Source: Dendrobium chrysotoxum
Lineage: Eukaryota > Streptophyta > Magnoliopsida > Asparagales > Orchidaceae
Length of the DNA stretch: 64,000 bases
Direction of reading: 5' to 3'
NCBI GenBank assembly: GCA_019925795.1
Contig: CM034310.1
Span: forward strand, 17,628,764-17,692,763
How positions within the stretch are numbered: position 1 is the first letter of the stretch; the number at the start of each line of letters is the position of its first letter. Position numbers and translations under genes: made by a program. The notes beneath the pieces are model-generated. The model searched no databases, had not been told where the DNA came from, and was given only the letters and a program-made list of their open reading frames with translations. Of this stretch, positions 44,655 to 57,100 are shown one piece after another.

Positions 44655-44960
44655 ATGGACAAATCCGAAAGAAGAAACAAGAATCGCCTTCTGAGGCAAA
44701 GGGTTGAGAAGTTGAAAGCAATTGAAGAGAACTATCTTCTGAATGCTACTGCTGAAGCAGCTAAACTAAAATTAGCTGAACTGATAGTCCAAGAACCTGA
44801 AGTTTGGTATAAATCCCTTATAGCAAGCGTGAATCACTTTCATCCACTGTCTGCTGCCACTAAAGAAGAAATTCTAGTTCGGATAGCTAATTCTCCCCCC
44901 ACTCCTTTCTGTCAAAATCTTGTGTTGCCTTCCTTGTCAAAAAGAAAAAAGGAAGTTTAA
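44655..44960 (+). pseudogene. Gypsy B leader ORF / gag N-terminus
   Basis: 101 codons from MDKSERRNKNRLLRQRVEKL, a charged helical N-terminus followed by EEILVRIANSPPTPF. It lies just after the primer site. Its frame is not continuous with later gag. Ogre elements have a separate ORF here, and this could be its relic. No domain recognised. Confidence 0.4.
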
Positions 44961-45059
44961 ATCTTTGTTGAATGAGCTAATTTAGAACTACTCCTCTAGT
45001 TTTAGTCAGTCAAAGTTTGAATTCGTAAGAAGTGTAAAGGATTTGATATCAACTAGAGT

Positions 45060-47420
45060 GCAAGAACACTTAAGGAGAGAGAGAGAGGGAGGGAGAGAAA
45101 TGTCTCCTCCTATTAAAAGAGGAGTACAGTTCAAAGAAGTAGGTCTTAGTCGACCAGTTACTGTTATAAGTTACTAGCAAGAATCTAAAAAACTATCATA
45201 TTTCAATCACCAAATAGTGTTAGTGAATGCGTAAGGTTAGTTAACTCCCATCAAATCTTTGGGTTATGGTGTATTAACCCATCAAGGGTATAATCCCATT
45301 TTCCCTCCTTCTATTAAATCCAGAAACATCACAACTAGAATTATCAGTCACTCTTCAGATCAGCATCAGTTAATAGTTGATAGAAATAAATTACTAGGTC
45401 AAGATTTGTCTCCTCATTTTGATAAAAGGAGATTAAAATCGACAGGCCAACCAATGCTATTAATTGATGGTAATAAATGATGGTGTCTTAAAATGATCAC
45501 CACATCAATTGTACTAAGGGCTCACAAGTAGCGTATGATAGAAGAAAATGTAAAGAAAGGTAAATTTGTTGAAGAAGCATCAACTATCAAAGAATACACT
45601 CCTGTGGATCCTCATAACATTGTGGGGAAATTCATAGAAGAAATGATGGATCACTTGAAGGAGAGTATTCGACAAATATATGAGAAGAAAGCTACCGAGA
45701 ATGTAGAAGTATTCACAAGATGAAGTAAAGGTTGAGAGTGTATTCATGGTGGATACACGACCATCTACCCAGAGAGACAAAAAGAAGACAAAGATAAATC
45801 CAGTAGTTATAGAAAATATGGAGGAAGAAGAAGAATATGAGAATAAATTCCTAATCTGACTAGCAGTCTTTTAGATCAGTTAAGTCAAAAGGATGAAAAG
45901 ATAGCTAGAATGGAGAAGAAAATGAAATAGTTAATGGCAATTATGGCTGCTCTACAAAATAAACAAGTTCTTCCTACTAAAGCTCACATAGATTCTACTC
46001 TAGTTGAGTCTATGCAGCACTGCAATAAATCTAAAGAGGTAATGAAGGAAAATAAAATTAAAGTAGTGAAGTAAGAGAAATAGATTGTACAAATAGTAGA
46101 TATAAAGCAAATGATAAAGCAACAAGTCAAGGAATCTCTAGCATAGTCTAAGGGTACATCATCTATTCTGAAGGGTAGACCATACCCTCAAGAATATGAC
46201 TTGGTTCTTTATCTTAAAGGATTTGTTCCGACATCATTCAAAATTTTTGAGGGAACAGGAAATTCAAAATAACCACTTGCACATTTCAGGATTAGCTGCT
46301 ATAATGTAGGAGGTAGTGATGCTCTTCTATTTAGATAGTTTGTAAGCAACTTCCAGATGTCACATTTGAGTGGTATACTGAGATACCTAATGGGTTAATG
46401 TAGACATTTGAAGAGTTAGAAAAAATGTTTACAAAACAGTTTGCAGGAGCACGTCACCATGTTACTGTAGGAAATATGATTGTGTAGAAATAGAAACCTA
46501 TTAAAATTCTGGTTGACCACATCCTAAGGGGTGGAGGAACATCAATATGAAGTGTGAACCTCAGCTCCAAGAGCAGCAAGCTATTGAAATCCTTCTAAAG
46601 AATATTCATGGTCCAATTACTTTCTTATTGAAAGGGTTTACATTCAAAACTTTTGAGAAATTATTAAGTAAAGCCTCTAATCTTCAAGAGGAAATGTCTC
46701 AATTTACCTTCTCAAAAGATTAATCTCTAATAGAAATCATAAAACTAAAACCTCAAAATGTGTCAAGAAAGAATTTTGATTCAGTGTCTGCAATTGATAA
46801 GGGTAAACAGCCGATGCAGGTTTAGACAAAAAATTCAGCTTCCATCATAGTATTAATAGTATAATAGGCCTCCTAATCCATAGTTCAAATCTCATTCCAA
46901 TCTCACTCTTGAAGAAGAAAGGGAGAGATTTGAAGCTTTAAATAATAAGGCTTATTCATTTAAAAGAGAGGCTACTAAAAGGATCTTCAAGAATCTCCCA
47001 AAGAACTCATAATTCAAGCTTCTTGAACCTAAGAAGCCGAAAGATGTCGGTAAAGTGTGTCAACCTAAATATTTCCCATATCATTGGATGATCAGTCATG
47101 AGTTAGAAGATTGTATAACTTTCAAGGAGTGTCTTGAAAGAAATATCAAAGACAGATCAGTTGTAATACCCTAGGAGTATTTAGCTGATTCTAGTCAGGG
47201 ATCTAGTAAATGCATGATTAGTGAGCCTTTCATATCAATTTTAAATTTAAAACCTGATGATGATTGGGGTATAGCCTTATCCTGATCTTCTAAGAAAGTT
47301 CTAAATAATATTTATCATTCATCTATTTAGGTGACTCAAGGAGTGTAGAGTCCCCTCTGGGTTGATCTAGCAACTCCTGAAGAGGAAGTCCAGAATAATG
47401 TTCCTTCTAAAAAACCTAAG
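45060..47420 (+). pseudogene. Gypsy B gag
   Basis: Charged region with frames 45259-45480 and 45535-45723, then a coiled-coil-like stretch near 45890 (DEKIARMEKKMK). The gag core follows at about 46190-46330 (FKIFEGTGNSK, HFRISCYNVGGSDALLF). It is the counterpart of gypsy A 3360-4300. Stops again replace Gln (K-stop-PLAH, R-stop-FV, K-stop-LMA). Near 47080-47150 the text YHWMISHELEDCITFKE is the degraded form of the finger-like motif of gypsy A, with the first Cys lost. Confidence 0.7.
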
Positions 47421-47940
47421 AAGAAATCAACTTATTAATCTTCAACAGTTCAGAAGGAAGAGCTCAAGAATAAAAGTAGCAATACAAACAATAAAATTGC
47501 AATTTCTTCTAATGGCAATAAAAAGGATCTTGTATTGCTTACACTATATGATTTTAATTTTATCTCTCTAGAGGCTAAAAATGCAATGAAGAAAGATTCA
47601 GTGTATATCTTATCTATCTCTGGTAATGAAAGAAATGAAGAAAGATTCAGTGCATATCTTATCTATATCTGGTGATGATCAAACAAATGATACAACAGAA
47701 AATAACTCTTTAGAACCTGAAATAAATTTAAATGAGTTAAAAAAAATATCTTTAATATTTCTCTAATAGTGATTCCCCTGTCCTTGATAATTAGGGTGAT
47801 CTTTTTTTATAGAAATTAAGATCTCTGATTCTAATAATTCATGAGATGAAGCATTAAAGATAAATGAAAATATAGAATCAAAAGAATCCATAGTCTCTTC
47901 ATTAGAAGAGATAGTTCAAGTAAATCTGTGCAGAGGTAAG

Positions 47941-48765
47941 GTGTTACCACCATCAACAATTGAAGCTAACAAAGGAATTCAAGTGATTGATAATCCAGAG
48001 ACATCAACACCAATTCAACCAAATCAAGATATAGCTAATTCAGATATTTCTAAAGTGGACTATAGTGTGTTAGCACAACATAGAAAGCTGCCTGCAAAAT
48101 TAAGTATTTACAATGCTCTAGTTTTTTTCCAAAGAAATGAGTGAGGCTTTAATCAAAGGTTTGCTCCATCTAGAGATTTGTATGACTCAGTTAGCATCAA
48201 TGCATCTCAAAGAAATACTGAGCTATAAAGAAGTCCCATATGTTAGATTCTTAGATGATGATTTACTGTTGGGGACTTCAGATCACAATCATCCATTATA
48301 CATATCTGTGAATATAAAAAATTTCAAATTATTTTGTATTCTTGTTGATCTAGGTGCATTAATCAATATTATGACTTTTAGAACTCTCGTATGCCTGAAG
48401 GTGGATACCTGCAAACTCAACTCTGATAAATGATATTACGTGGGTTTAAATAATAAGGCGAGAGAGCTTTGGGTTCAATCACTTTGCTAGTAGAATTAGG
48501 AAACCTAATGACCAAAGCTAAATTTCATACAATAGATTCTAAAGCTTCTTCTAATGCACTTTTAGGTAGACCTTGGCTACATGAATATAGAATGGTGCCT
48601 TCCACCCTTTATCAGTATATCAAATACTCTCATAAGGGAGAAGAGCACTGTATATTAGGTGACTTGCGACAATTTTCAATTCATGAAGTCGGTATATATG
48701 AAGATGCTTTATACTATCTACCTAAGAAGCAGACAATTTTTTTCTTAAAATCACAAACTGGTTGA
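47941..48765 (+). pseudogene. Gypsy B protease region
   Basis: Frame 47941-48144 has the spacer phrase VDYSVLAQHRKLPAKLSIYN. Frame 48137-48433 has RFLDDDLLLGTSDHNHPLYI and FCILVDLGALINIMTF, where the active-site triad reads D-L-G. Frame 48469-48765 has AKFHTIDSKASSNALLGRPW and LHEYRMVPSTLYQYIKY. Order and wording equal gypsy A 1687-2646. Confidence 0.75.
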
Positions 48766-49633
48766 AGAAGAAGTAAATGAGAAGAAAGAAAAAAAATAGA
48801 AAAGGAAAAGGAAACGAAAAACATTTTGATCTCGAACATGATGTTCGTCGGCCACCTGCCCCTCCCTCACAAAGAGGTGGCAGAATGACTCAAAGATCTA
48901 GAGGAAGAGGTTGAGGATGGAAAAATAGAGTGGTAAAAGAAAATAAAAAATATAGTGTGCAAATAAAGGTGCTTGCAATACATATTGATTTTGAAACTAG
49001 CTCGGAGGAGAAATCATATATAATTGATTAAAAGCCATAGGCTGTAGAATATAAGGAAAGTTTAAAGCAACCAAAGTTTGAGGTTTTTATAGAAGTAAAA
49101 AATGATGAGGATAGGGTCCAAGTCACTAGAGAAATTGATTCAAATCTCTCTACCATAGAGAGATTAAAGAAGTATGTGAAAAATATTACCCTTAGTCCAC
49201 TTTCCCAAAATAATGTAAAATGGTTAGAGGTGAAATCATCTCTTCCTTTATACCTAGATACCAAAGCTGATATTTTGTACCTTCTACCAGTAAACCCATT
49301 AAAACTAATGTATAATTTAATAATTCATTCATGGATGAAATAGTAGACCATCATTTTGATTAATATTCTAATTATATAAGAAAATTTGATAAGCAAGGTT
49401 TTACACCATAAAATTGGACTAGAGGCAAAGCCCAATAATTTGAACATCTATATAATACAAAATATCACAAATACACATCAAGTTCAGGTGTTGGCTTTGC
49501 TATTCTATGTTTGTTTGATAATGATGAATATTTCTTAGTTATATAAAATAATTTAGAGATAATAGTCTCTTTATAGCAAATGTTAAGACTCTTAATGAAC
49601 TTTATTTAGAAACTTCAGATGATCTAGATAACT

Positions 49634-50500
49634 GTGAAGTTTGGGATGCACCTCCAGAAGTTGAAGAGAATATTAAATACATTGTTAATGATTGAAGAAG
49701 ACCCTCGTCTGATTTTCATAAGTTCTTTATTGAATGAGGATGAGGTGAATAAAATGACCAAACTCTTGGAAGAATTTAAAGACCATTCTTTTTGGAGTTA
49801 TGAAGAAATGCATGGATTATCTCTAGATATAGCAATTCATAAGCTAAAAATCAACCAGGAATGATTTTGATTAAATAGGCACCTTAATGAATGTGGCTCG
49901 ATATCAAACAACAAGTAATATTTGAAGTTAAAAGGTTAATCGATGCAAACATTATTAGGGATGAGAAATATCTAACCTGGTTAGCTAGTGTCATCTCAGT
50001 TAAGAAGAATTATTAAATGTGGGTTTTTATTAATTTTAGAGATCTAAACAAAGCTTATCGTAATGATGAGTTTTCATTTCCTATATCAGAACTTCTAGTT
50101 GATATTTCTTCCTCTCATACAAAATTCTCATTTATGGATGGCTCGACTGGGTATAACCAAATCAAAATGACTCCTAGGGATGAAAAATATTTAACTTTTA
50201 AAACACCAATAGGAGTCTACTATTATAAAGCAATGTCATTCAAACTAAAGAATGCTGGAGAAACTTACTAACAAGCAATGACGAGGATTTTTTGATGAAC
50301 TAATCCACCATCAAGTGGAATGTTATATCTATGATCTGGTCATTAAAATTCTCAAAATAGATTACCATTTATAAGATATAAGAATCATTTTCCAAAGATT
50401 ATGTCAACATGACTTAACAATGAACCCGTTGAAGTGTGCTTTGGTGTCACTTCAAGATTTTTTTTTAATTTAATTATCCAACACCGAGTAATCGAAATAG
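49634..50500 (+). pseudogene. Gypsy B linker and reverse transcriptase
   Basis: Frame 49634-49864 holds the linker (EEDPRLIFISSLLNEDEVNK). Frame 50017-50271 holds FINFRDLNKAYRNDEFSFPI, FMDGSTGYNQIKMTPRDEKY and GVYYYKAMSFKLKNAGETY. The catalytic box at about 50320 reads CYIYDLVIK instead of CYVDDLVVK, so one catalytic Asp is lost. This copy is dead at the active site. Confidence 0.8.
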
Positions 50501-50689
50501 ATTTAAATAAAATCAAAGCTATAATAGAAATGTTATTGCCTGAAAGTCTTACTCAGTCAAGATATTTCCAAAGCTGACGGCATACCTTAGAAGATTCATA
50601 TTAAATATTTCAGGCAGATGTTAGCATTTGCAATTTTATGCAAGATAAATGCTCATTCAAGGGGATGATCATTGTTAGAAAGCAATTGA

Positions 50690-51180
50690 CAGTATAAAAT
50701 TGTATTTGATAAATCCCCAAGAAATAACTGCTCCTATTTTAGGGAACCTATTTATTTTATATGCCACAGCTTTAAGTAAATCTTTTGGCACCTTGTTAGC
50801 TCAAGTTAATGAGAAAGGAAAAGAGAATGCACTATACTATATGAGTAGACATTTACTTCCAACCAAAGTAAATTATCCTATGATATAGAAACATTACTTA
50901 GCTTTAATCTTCACCGCTCAGAAGCTAAGATTTTATATGCTCTCTCATAAAATAAATTTAATATCCAGAGTAAATCCATATTTAATGATCCGTCCAACAT
51001 TGTCAGGGAGGCTAACTAGATGGTCAATGATATTATCAAAATTAGAAATTACATTCATTCCTTTTGAGCAGTGAAATGGCAACCTGTGGCAGATTTTTTA
51101 GCAGCTCACCCAATACAAGTTGATTGTCCAATCAATAATGAATTACCTGATGAAAAAATTTAAGTCTAGAAATAAATAAA
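50690..51180 (+). pseudogene. Gypsy B RT-linked RNase H
   Basis: Frame 50700-50888 reads LYLINPQEITAPILGNLFIL, KSFGTLLAQVNEKGKENALY and YMSRHLLPTKVNYPMI. A stop follows where EKHYLAL would continue (KHYLALIFTAQKLRFYMLSH). Then come SRVNPYLMIRPTLSGRLTRW and LSKLEITFIPFEQ. This is the standard RNase H/tether region after gypsy RT. Confidence 0.7.
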
Positions 51181-51189
51181 AATCTATCA

Positions 51190-51647
51190 AGGAATTCCAT
51201 TTTGATGGTGCAACTTCTAATCGATAAGAAACATCTAATTATATTTCCCCACGGAAAGCTTGAATTGGTATTATATTCATAACCTCAGAAATGGGTGTAA
51301 TGTATTACTCTTATCATTTGTCAAAACCTTGTACGAAGAACGAAGCTGAGTTCAAGGCACTGATAACTAGGTTAGAATTGACTATCCTGAATAAAATTCA
51401 AGAAATCAAAATTTTTAGAGATTTACAACTAGTGATTGACCATATATCCTGTACTTATGAAGTATTAAAAGAAAATCAGGTTCCTTATCATCAATATGCA
51501 ATGTATCTTCTCGAACAAATCCTAATTATAACACTGTACAAGATTCCTCGTGTATATAATATAATGGTAGACGCCTTAGTAAAGTTAGAAAAAGCTATAT
51601 CCTATCCTGAGGGATATTTAATTACAATAAAAGTACAAGGTCGCTAG
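51190..51647 (+). pseudogene. Gypsy B second (archaeal-like) RNase H
   Basis: EFHFDGATSNR opens the fold. Frame 51291-51647 reads KNEAEFKALITRLELTILNK and EIKIFRDLQLVIDHISCTYE, the Glu-helix and Asp-strand pattern of the extra RNase H of the Tat lineage (usual text NNEAEYEAL, GDSQLVI). The G-D-S motif is changed to R-D-L. Its presence is the best lineage marker in this element. Confidence 0.7.
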
Positions 51648-51833
51648 GTTTTATCACTTATAGACCTTGAATATATAAATTAAAAATCTCTCAATGAGGT
51701 GAAAAATATTTTTATTGTAAATGATAAAGTAGTGAATTAAAGAAAACCCTTCTTTGAATACCTATAAGAAAATAAGCTCCCTCATGATAAATCAATAGCA
51801 GATCAAATCAAAAGAAGATCTCTGTCTTATACG

Positions 51834-52990
51834 ATGATTAATGACACCTTATATAGAACATCATTCAATCAGATGTGGTTAAGATGTCTAAGTAAATTAG
51901 AAGCATTAAAAACTGTCAAAGAATTATATGCTGGATTATATGCAGCACATCAACGAGGTACAAAGATGAAAATGAAAGTTAAAAGAATATGTTACTATTG
52001 GCCAACAATAATTAATGACTGCATGAAAGTTACACGTTGTTGTCTTGAATGTCAGGTACATGGTGTGGTTCTACATCAACCATCAAATGAATTACACACA
52101 ATAATTACTTTGTGGCCTTTTAAAAGCTTGGGTACGAACATTATTGGTCTAGTTGATCTGCCATCCTTCAGAGGTCATAGGTTCATGCTAGCAACTACAA
52201 ATTACTTCTCAAAATGGGTAGAGGCAATGCCCTTACAAGAAGTTAAATCTCATCACATTTTAAATTTCTTTAAAGATTATATTGTATATCGATTTATTAT
52301 TCCTTGTCAAATCATATCCGATAATTGTCCATCATTCAAAAGAACTAAGATAAATAACTTTGCAAAATGGCACAACATTGATTGGAGATACTCAATAATC
52401 CATTACCCTTAGGCAAATGGCTTAGCTAAGGCCTTCAAAAAAACACTGATTCAAATTCTAAAGAAAACACTAGATAATAATAAATGCCAATGGCATGAAA
52501 AGTTAGGAGAAGCGTTATGGGTATACAAAACCACATATAGAACTCTAACCCAATCAATGTCATTTGCTTTTGTATTTGGGGCTGATGCTATTCTCCTTTT
52601 GGAGGTACAACTACCTTCACTATGTGTAGCTATCAACTATAAGATCACTAAAGAGCAAAATATAAGACTTAGATTAGAAGAGCTCAAAGGTTTAAAAGAA
52701 AAGTGTTCGTAGACCCAACAGAAACTCGAGTTATATAAAGCCAAGATGATTCAAGCACATGACAAGTTGGTTCATCAAAGAACTTTCCAAGTAAGAGAAA
52801 TGGTTTTGGTTCGACAAAGACCTTCTTAGCCCATCGAAAGATAGGCGATAAATTTAAACTAACTTGGGAAGGTCTACTCGTGGTAAAAAAGGCATATCAA
52901 GGGGGAACTTATCAGTTGCTTAATTATAAAGGAGATCGTCCAATGATACCTATAAATGGACAGTATCTAAAGCTCTATTATGTTGCATAG
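51834..52990 (+). pseudogene. Gypsy B integrase
   Basis: Frame 51834-52412: zinc region LYAAHQRGTKMKMKVKRICY and CCLECQVHG, with the first His position changed. Core: LGTNIIGLVDLPSFRGHRFM, where the first catalytic Asp is Asn, and IISDNCPSF, where the second Asp is kept. After a TAG (Y-P-stop-ANGLAKAFKK) the third catalytic residue reads Lys instead of Glu. The C-terminus near 52800-52985 reads KKAYQGGTYQLLNYKGDRPM. Two of three D-D-E residues are gone. Confidence 0.8.
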
Positions 52991-53189
52991 TATTAAAGGA
53001 GAATTTTGATAATATAAAATTTTTTTGCCATTTTCTTTTATGTAATTGATTGAATACATATAAATTTGCAAAAGAATCTAAGTCTAGAAGATAAGATTGG
53101 ATCTAAAGTTCATACTAGAGTTTATAAGTTTTAGACTCCCCAATCATTATTAAACTATAAAACCCTTTGTGACATATTATAATCTTCAT

Positions 53190-54100
53190 TATATTTAAAT
53201 AAATCGGTTTCCATCTCATTTAGATTTCAATCCTATTTGTCTAAGAGATGTTATCCTAGTCAACTTTAAATCTATCTATTTGAGAGCCACTATATTATTC
53301 AAATTTTAATATTTCTTATCTTGGAGATGCTATCCTAGTCAGATATAAATTCTATCTATTTGGGAGTCTCCATCTCATTTAGATTTCAATCCTATTTGTC
53401 TAGGAGATGCTATACTAGTTATGTTTAAATCTATCTATTTGAGAGATGCTATCTCATTCAGATTTTAATATTTCTTGGCTGGGAGATTCTATCCTAGTAA
53501 TATACTAATCCTATCTATTTGAGAGTTGTTATTTCATTTATATTTCAATCGTTCTTATATGGGAGACACTATCCTAATTAAGTTTAAACTTCATATGATT
53601 GAGAGCCACCATCTCTTTCAGATTTCAACCTTTCTTATCTAGTCCAGTTTAAATCTATCCGTTTGAGAGATGTTATCTCATTTAGATTTCAATCTTTCTT
53701 GTCTAAGAGATGCTATCCTAGTCAAGTTTAAATCTATCTATTTGAGAGCCACTATCTCATTCAGATTTAAATCTTTCTTGTCAAGGAGACGTTATCTTAG
53801 TCAAGTATAAATTTCACCTTTTTGAGAGACACAATCTTATTCAAATTTAAATCTTTCTTATCTAGGAGATGCTATCCTATTAAAGTAAGAATTTCCTCTA
53901 CTTGAGAGCCGCTATCTCATTCAAGTTTCAATCTTTCTTATCTAGGATACGCTATCCTAATCAAGTATAAATTTCATCTACATAAGAGCTACTATCTCAT
54001 TCGATTTTAATCCTTCATGTCTATAGATGCTATCCTAATTAAATATCAATCTCATCTATTTGAGAGCTATTATCTCATTTAGATTATCAATCTTTTTTAT
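53190..54100 (+). repeat. 80-bp tandem repeat array in gypsy B 3' UTR
   Basis: The phrase TATCCTAG (or close) recurs at 53252, 53331, 53411, 53490, 53570, about 53637, 53714, 53793, 53873, 53953 and 54031. Spacing is 78-80 bp apart from one shortened unit. Each unit is two related halves of about 40 bp (GAGAGCCACTATCTCATTCA... and GAGATGCTATCCTAGTCAA...). It lies between the integrase end and the 3' LTR, the place where Tat/Ogre elements are known to carry hypervariable tandem repeats. Confidence 0.9.
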
Positions 54101-54119
54101 TCAATTGATCACTTTGATC

Positions 54120-57100
54120 AATGCCAACACATGTGATTTACTTTTCAAATTCATCACACTTGTTGGGGGTCAATTTGTTGACCTCATTTTTGGATGAGAT
54201 CAATGATCTAAATCAAAATTTAATCTCTATGTATCAATCATGGAACCATACTTCAAACTTTAAATTAAACTCTATGCATTGGCACAGTGAATTGATCATT
54301 TACATACATAAATTATCACTTGACAATCATGAAATGACTATCAATTATATGATAATTATAAAACTAAAATTTCCTAAATCATTGATCCTCATTGATCAAT
54401 TTAAAACCTAAATCAAAATTAAGCCCTAAATCCATCAGTTGATTGTCCCTAGTGATAAGCAGTTGATCATTTGTTCAATCATTGATAATCATCCATGACT
54501 GTTAATAATTTGAACATTTCAAAACCCTAAATCATCCCAAGCCTTTATCTAAATCAAACCTAAATCCAATATAGTGACTAAATCTATTGCAAACTCAAAA
54601 CTCTAAAATTTAGTGTTGAAAGCCAACCCAAAACCCATTACTTTGAAACCCAACAAAAGGACCTGGATTCTTGATCTATCACTTACATTGAAGCAATTCC
54701 AAAGCTCCTAGCCCCACAAACTGAAAGCATTTCTATAGGCTATAAAAGCATCAAATATTTAGAGCTCATGCCACTGAACATACCATATTATGAAATTTAA
54801 CCTTGGAAGCTTCACCAAATCCATTGAGCATCATCATTAACCTAAATATAATGCATTAGATCAACACTTAACCTTAGTTGACTATGTTTGACCATGGTTG
54901 ACCACAAAACCCTAAAACCCTAAAAGCCTGAAAATTGAATTTTCTTTAAACCCCAATATGGCTTAATTAAATTAGGCCATGAAACCTTCTATAAATATAT
55001 TCAAAACATCATTTGACATTCATTAAATAAAATTCCAAACTATGACTAACCCTTGTTAACAAAGTTAACCTAGGTTGACCATATAGAACCATTAAACCCT
55101 AAAGCTACATCTCATGCCTTTGAACTTTCTCATTGCATGAAACCTCTTCTAATGTGTGTAATAAATCTTTTAGAATGATTTGAACTCAACATTAGCCCAT
55201 GGGTTGACCTAGTTGACCAATTAAACCTAGGTTGACCAAATGTATCCTTAAGAATTTTAACATGCATTTCATACATATAGACTTTGCCAAGCTTTGGAAC
55301 TATCATCAATGAACTCAATACCTCATATGGAATCCAATTGACCCAACCTCAACTCATAAGTCAACTTGGTTGACCAAACTTTCATATGTTAAAACCCTTT
55401 GCATAACTCATTGACCAAGGCTTGATTAATCTCATCCAAGCTTATAGGGATATCCATAGGATCCCTAGGAACTACCTTAGGTGACTCATGCATTGGGCTA
55501 ACTTGGGATATCCAATTGACTTGACCCAAGTGGTCAAAATGACCATTCTTTAAGCCAAATCCAAGTGTAGATTAAACTAATCCAAGTATTGCCATTATAT
55601 TTCCTAAGGTTTATTGCATCTACCTTGGTCAACCAAACCCTTGGGCTGACTTGAGTTAACACTACGGGCTAACTCAATGCCAACCAAAGTGTCTACATCC
55701 ACCTAGCTTTCATACCCAACCTACCTAAGCCTAGCTGGCACTTGAAGTTAGCTTAGGAACACTCCCAGAGACCTGCCACTTTAGCTGACAAGCTAGCTTG
55801 GTCTAGCCGAACTAGTATATTTATAACCATCAGCATATGACTCATGGATGAAGCCCGTTCTTATAATCCAAGCCAACCCAAACTCGCAAACCTTCAAGAA
55901 CTCCTCACTGGACACCATGTGACCTGCATGGCTAGACCCAATGGTTGGAGAGGGTATGAATAAAGCTGGAATCCTATCTCTATTCAAATCCAAAACCTAT
56001 AAAAACTCAAAAATTCTTTGAACAAGGGTTAGATTATTCATTTCATTTAGCTTCTTGAGTGTGAGTTCCCCCTTTCCCGTGCTTTTTAGATTTATTTGTG
56101 AGATCTTTTGGTGACTTCGAGTGAGCTTCGATGATGCTTCGCCCATAAAAGTGCTTCTTCTAATCCATCTCTCCTCAAGTCGAGGCTTTTTTAGAAGAAA
56201 GTTTCCAGGGATTCATTCGATCACGCCTATACTTAGGCTGAGGTAATTGGAGTTCTAAATCAAGTATTCTTCTATTTTTGATCCCTAACCTATGAGGGTT
56301 TGGACAAGTATTAATGAAACATTTAATCCACATGGATCATATTATTGGATTGAACGTTCATGGTTCACTAATGCTCTGTGTGAAATTTTATCCCTTTTGA
56401 TCTAGACGATCTCCAAGATCAGGCCAAAATTTCATATGGTCAATAAAATGAACAAGAGGTTGAAGATGACATTAGGATCATTCATTTCAAACGATGTTAC
56501 TGATTCCATCGTATCGCACTCAGTTCTACTGTTCCACGACTTTGAGGATTTAAATCGTAGCCGTATGATCTTGATCTAATGATTTATATAAAAATTCCAT
56601 TGATTACCATTAGTGTGCTAATCATTAGCTATCTTATTAAAGTGCGCCGCATGGAACAGGGTGAGCTGAATGGATAAATAGGGATTTAATTTCAACATAA
56701 AATCTATAAACCTTTGAAAATTCATAATTCTTCTTCTACTTGTCCAATTTTCATGTTCTTAGGCTCTATGGATTCAGCTTAAAAGTATTACCAAACCTCC
56801 TTTATCTTGAATCATGGTTTGTAGTTCATTAAACATAATTCAAGAAATATCTCTTGGGTTTTTTTTTAATTATTCATAAAATTTAATTTACTATGGGACC
56901 AAATTGAGAAGGACATTTCTTGGAGAAGATTAGCATTTCTCCAAAATTTACTATAGGTCATTATTTAACCTATGAATTTCAAAACTCATAAACAAGAATC
57001 CATAGAGAATTAGGAATTGAATCTTGGTGTGCTTATAATGCTATATATAAGGGTTAGTTAGGCTCTATTTTTTTCCAAATCTCTTAACTTTAGATCCGAG

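Noticed and set aside
53190..54100. CRISPR-like regular direct repeats
   Set aside because: Units are contiguous with no unique spacers, the monomer is 80 bp and diverged, and the context is a plant retrotransposon 3' UTR.
40560..54640. AAAGCCAACCCAAAACCC shared by 40650 and 54630 as proof of the original LTR start
   Set aside because: The match is only about 18 bases and flanking sequence does not align convincingly, so I did not use it to set the LTR border.
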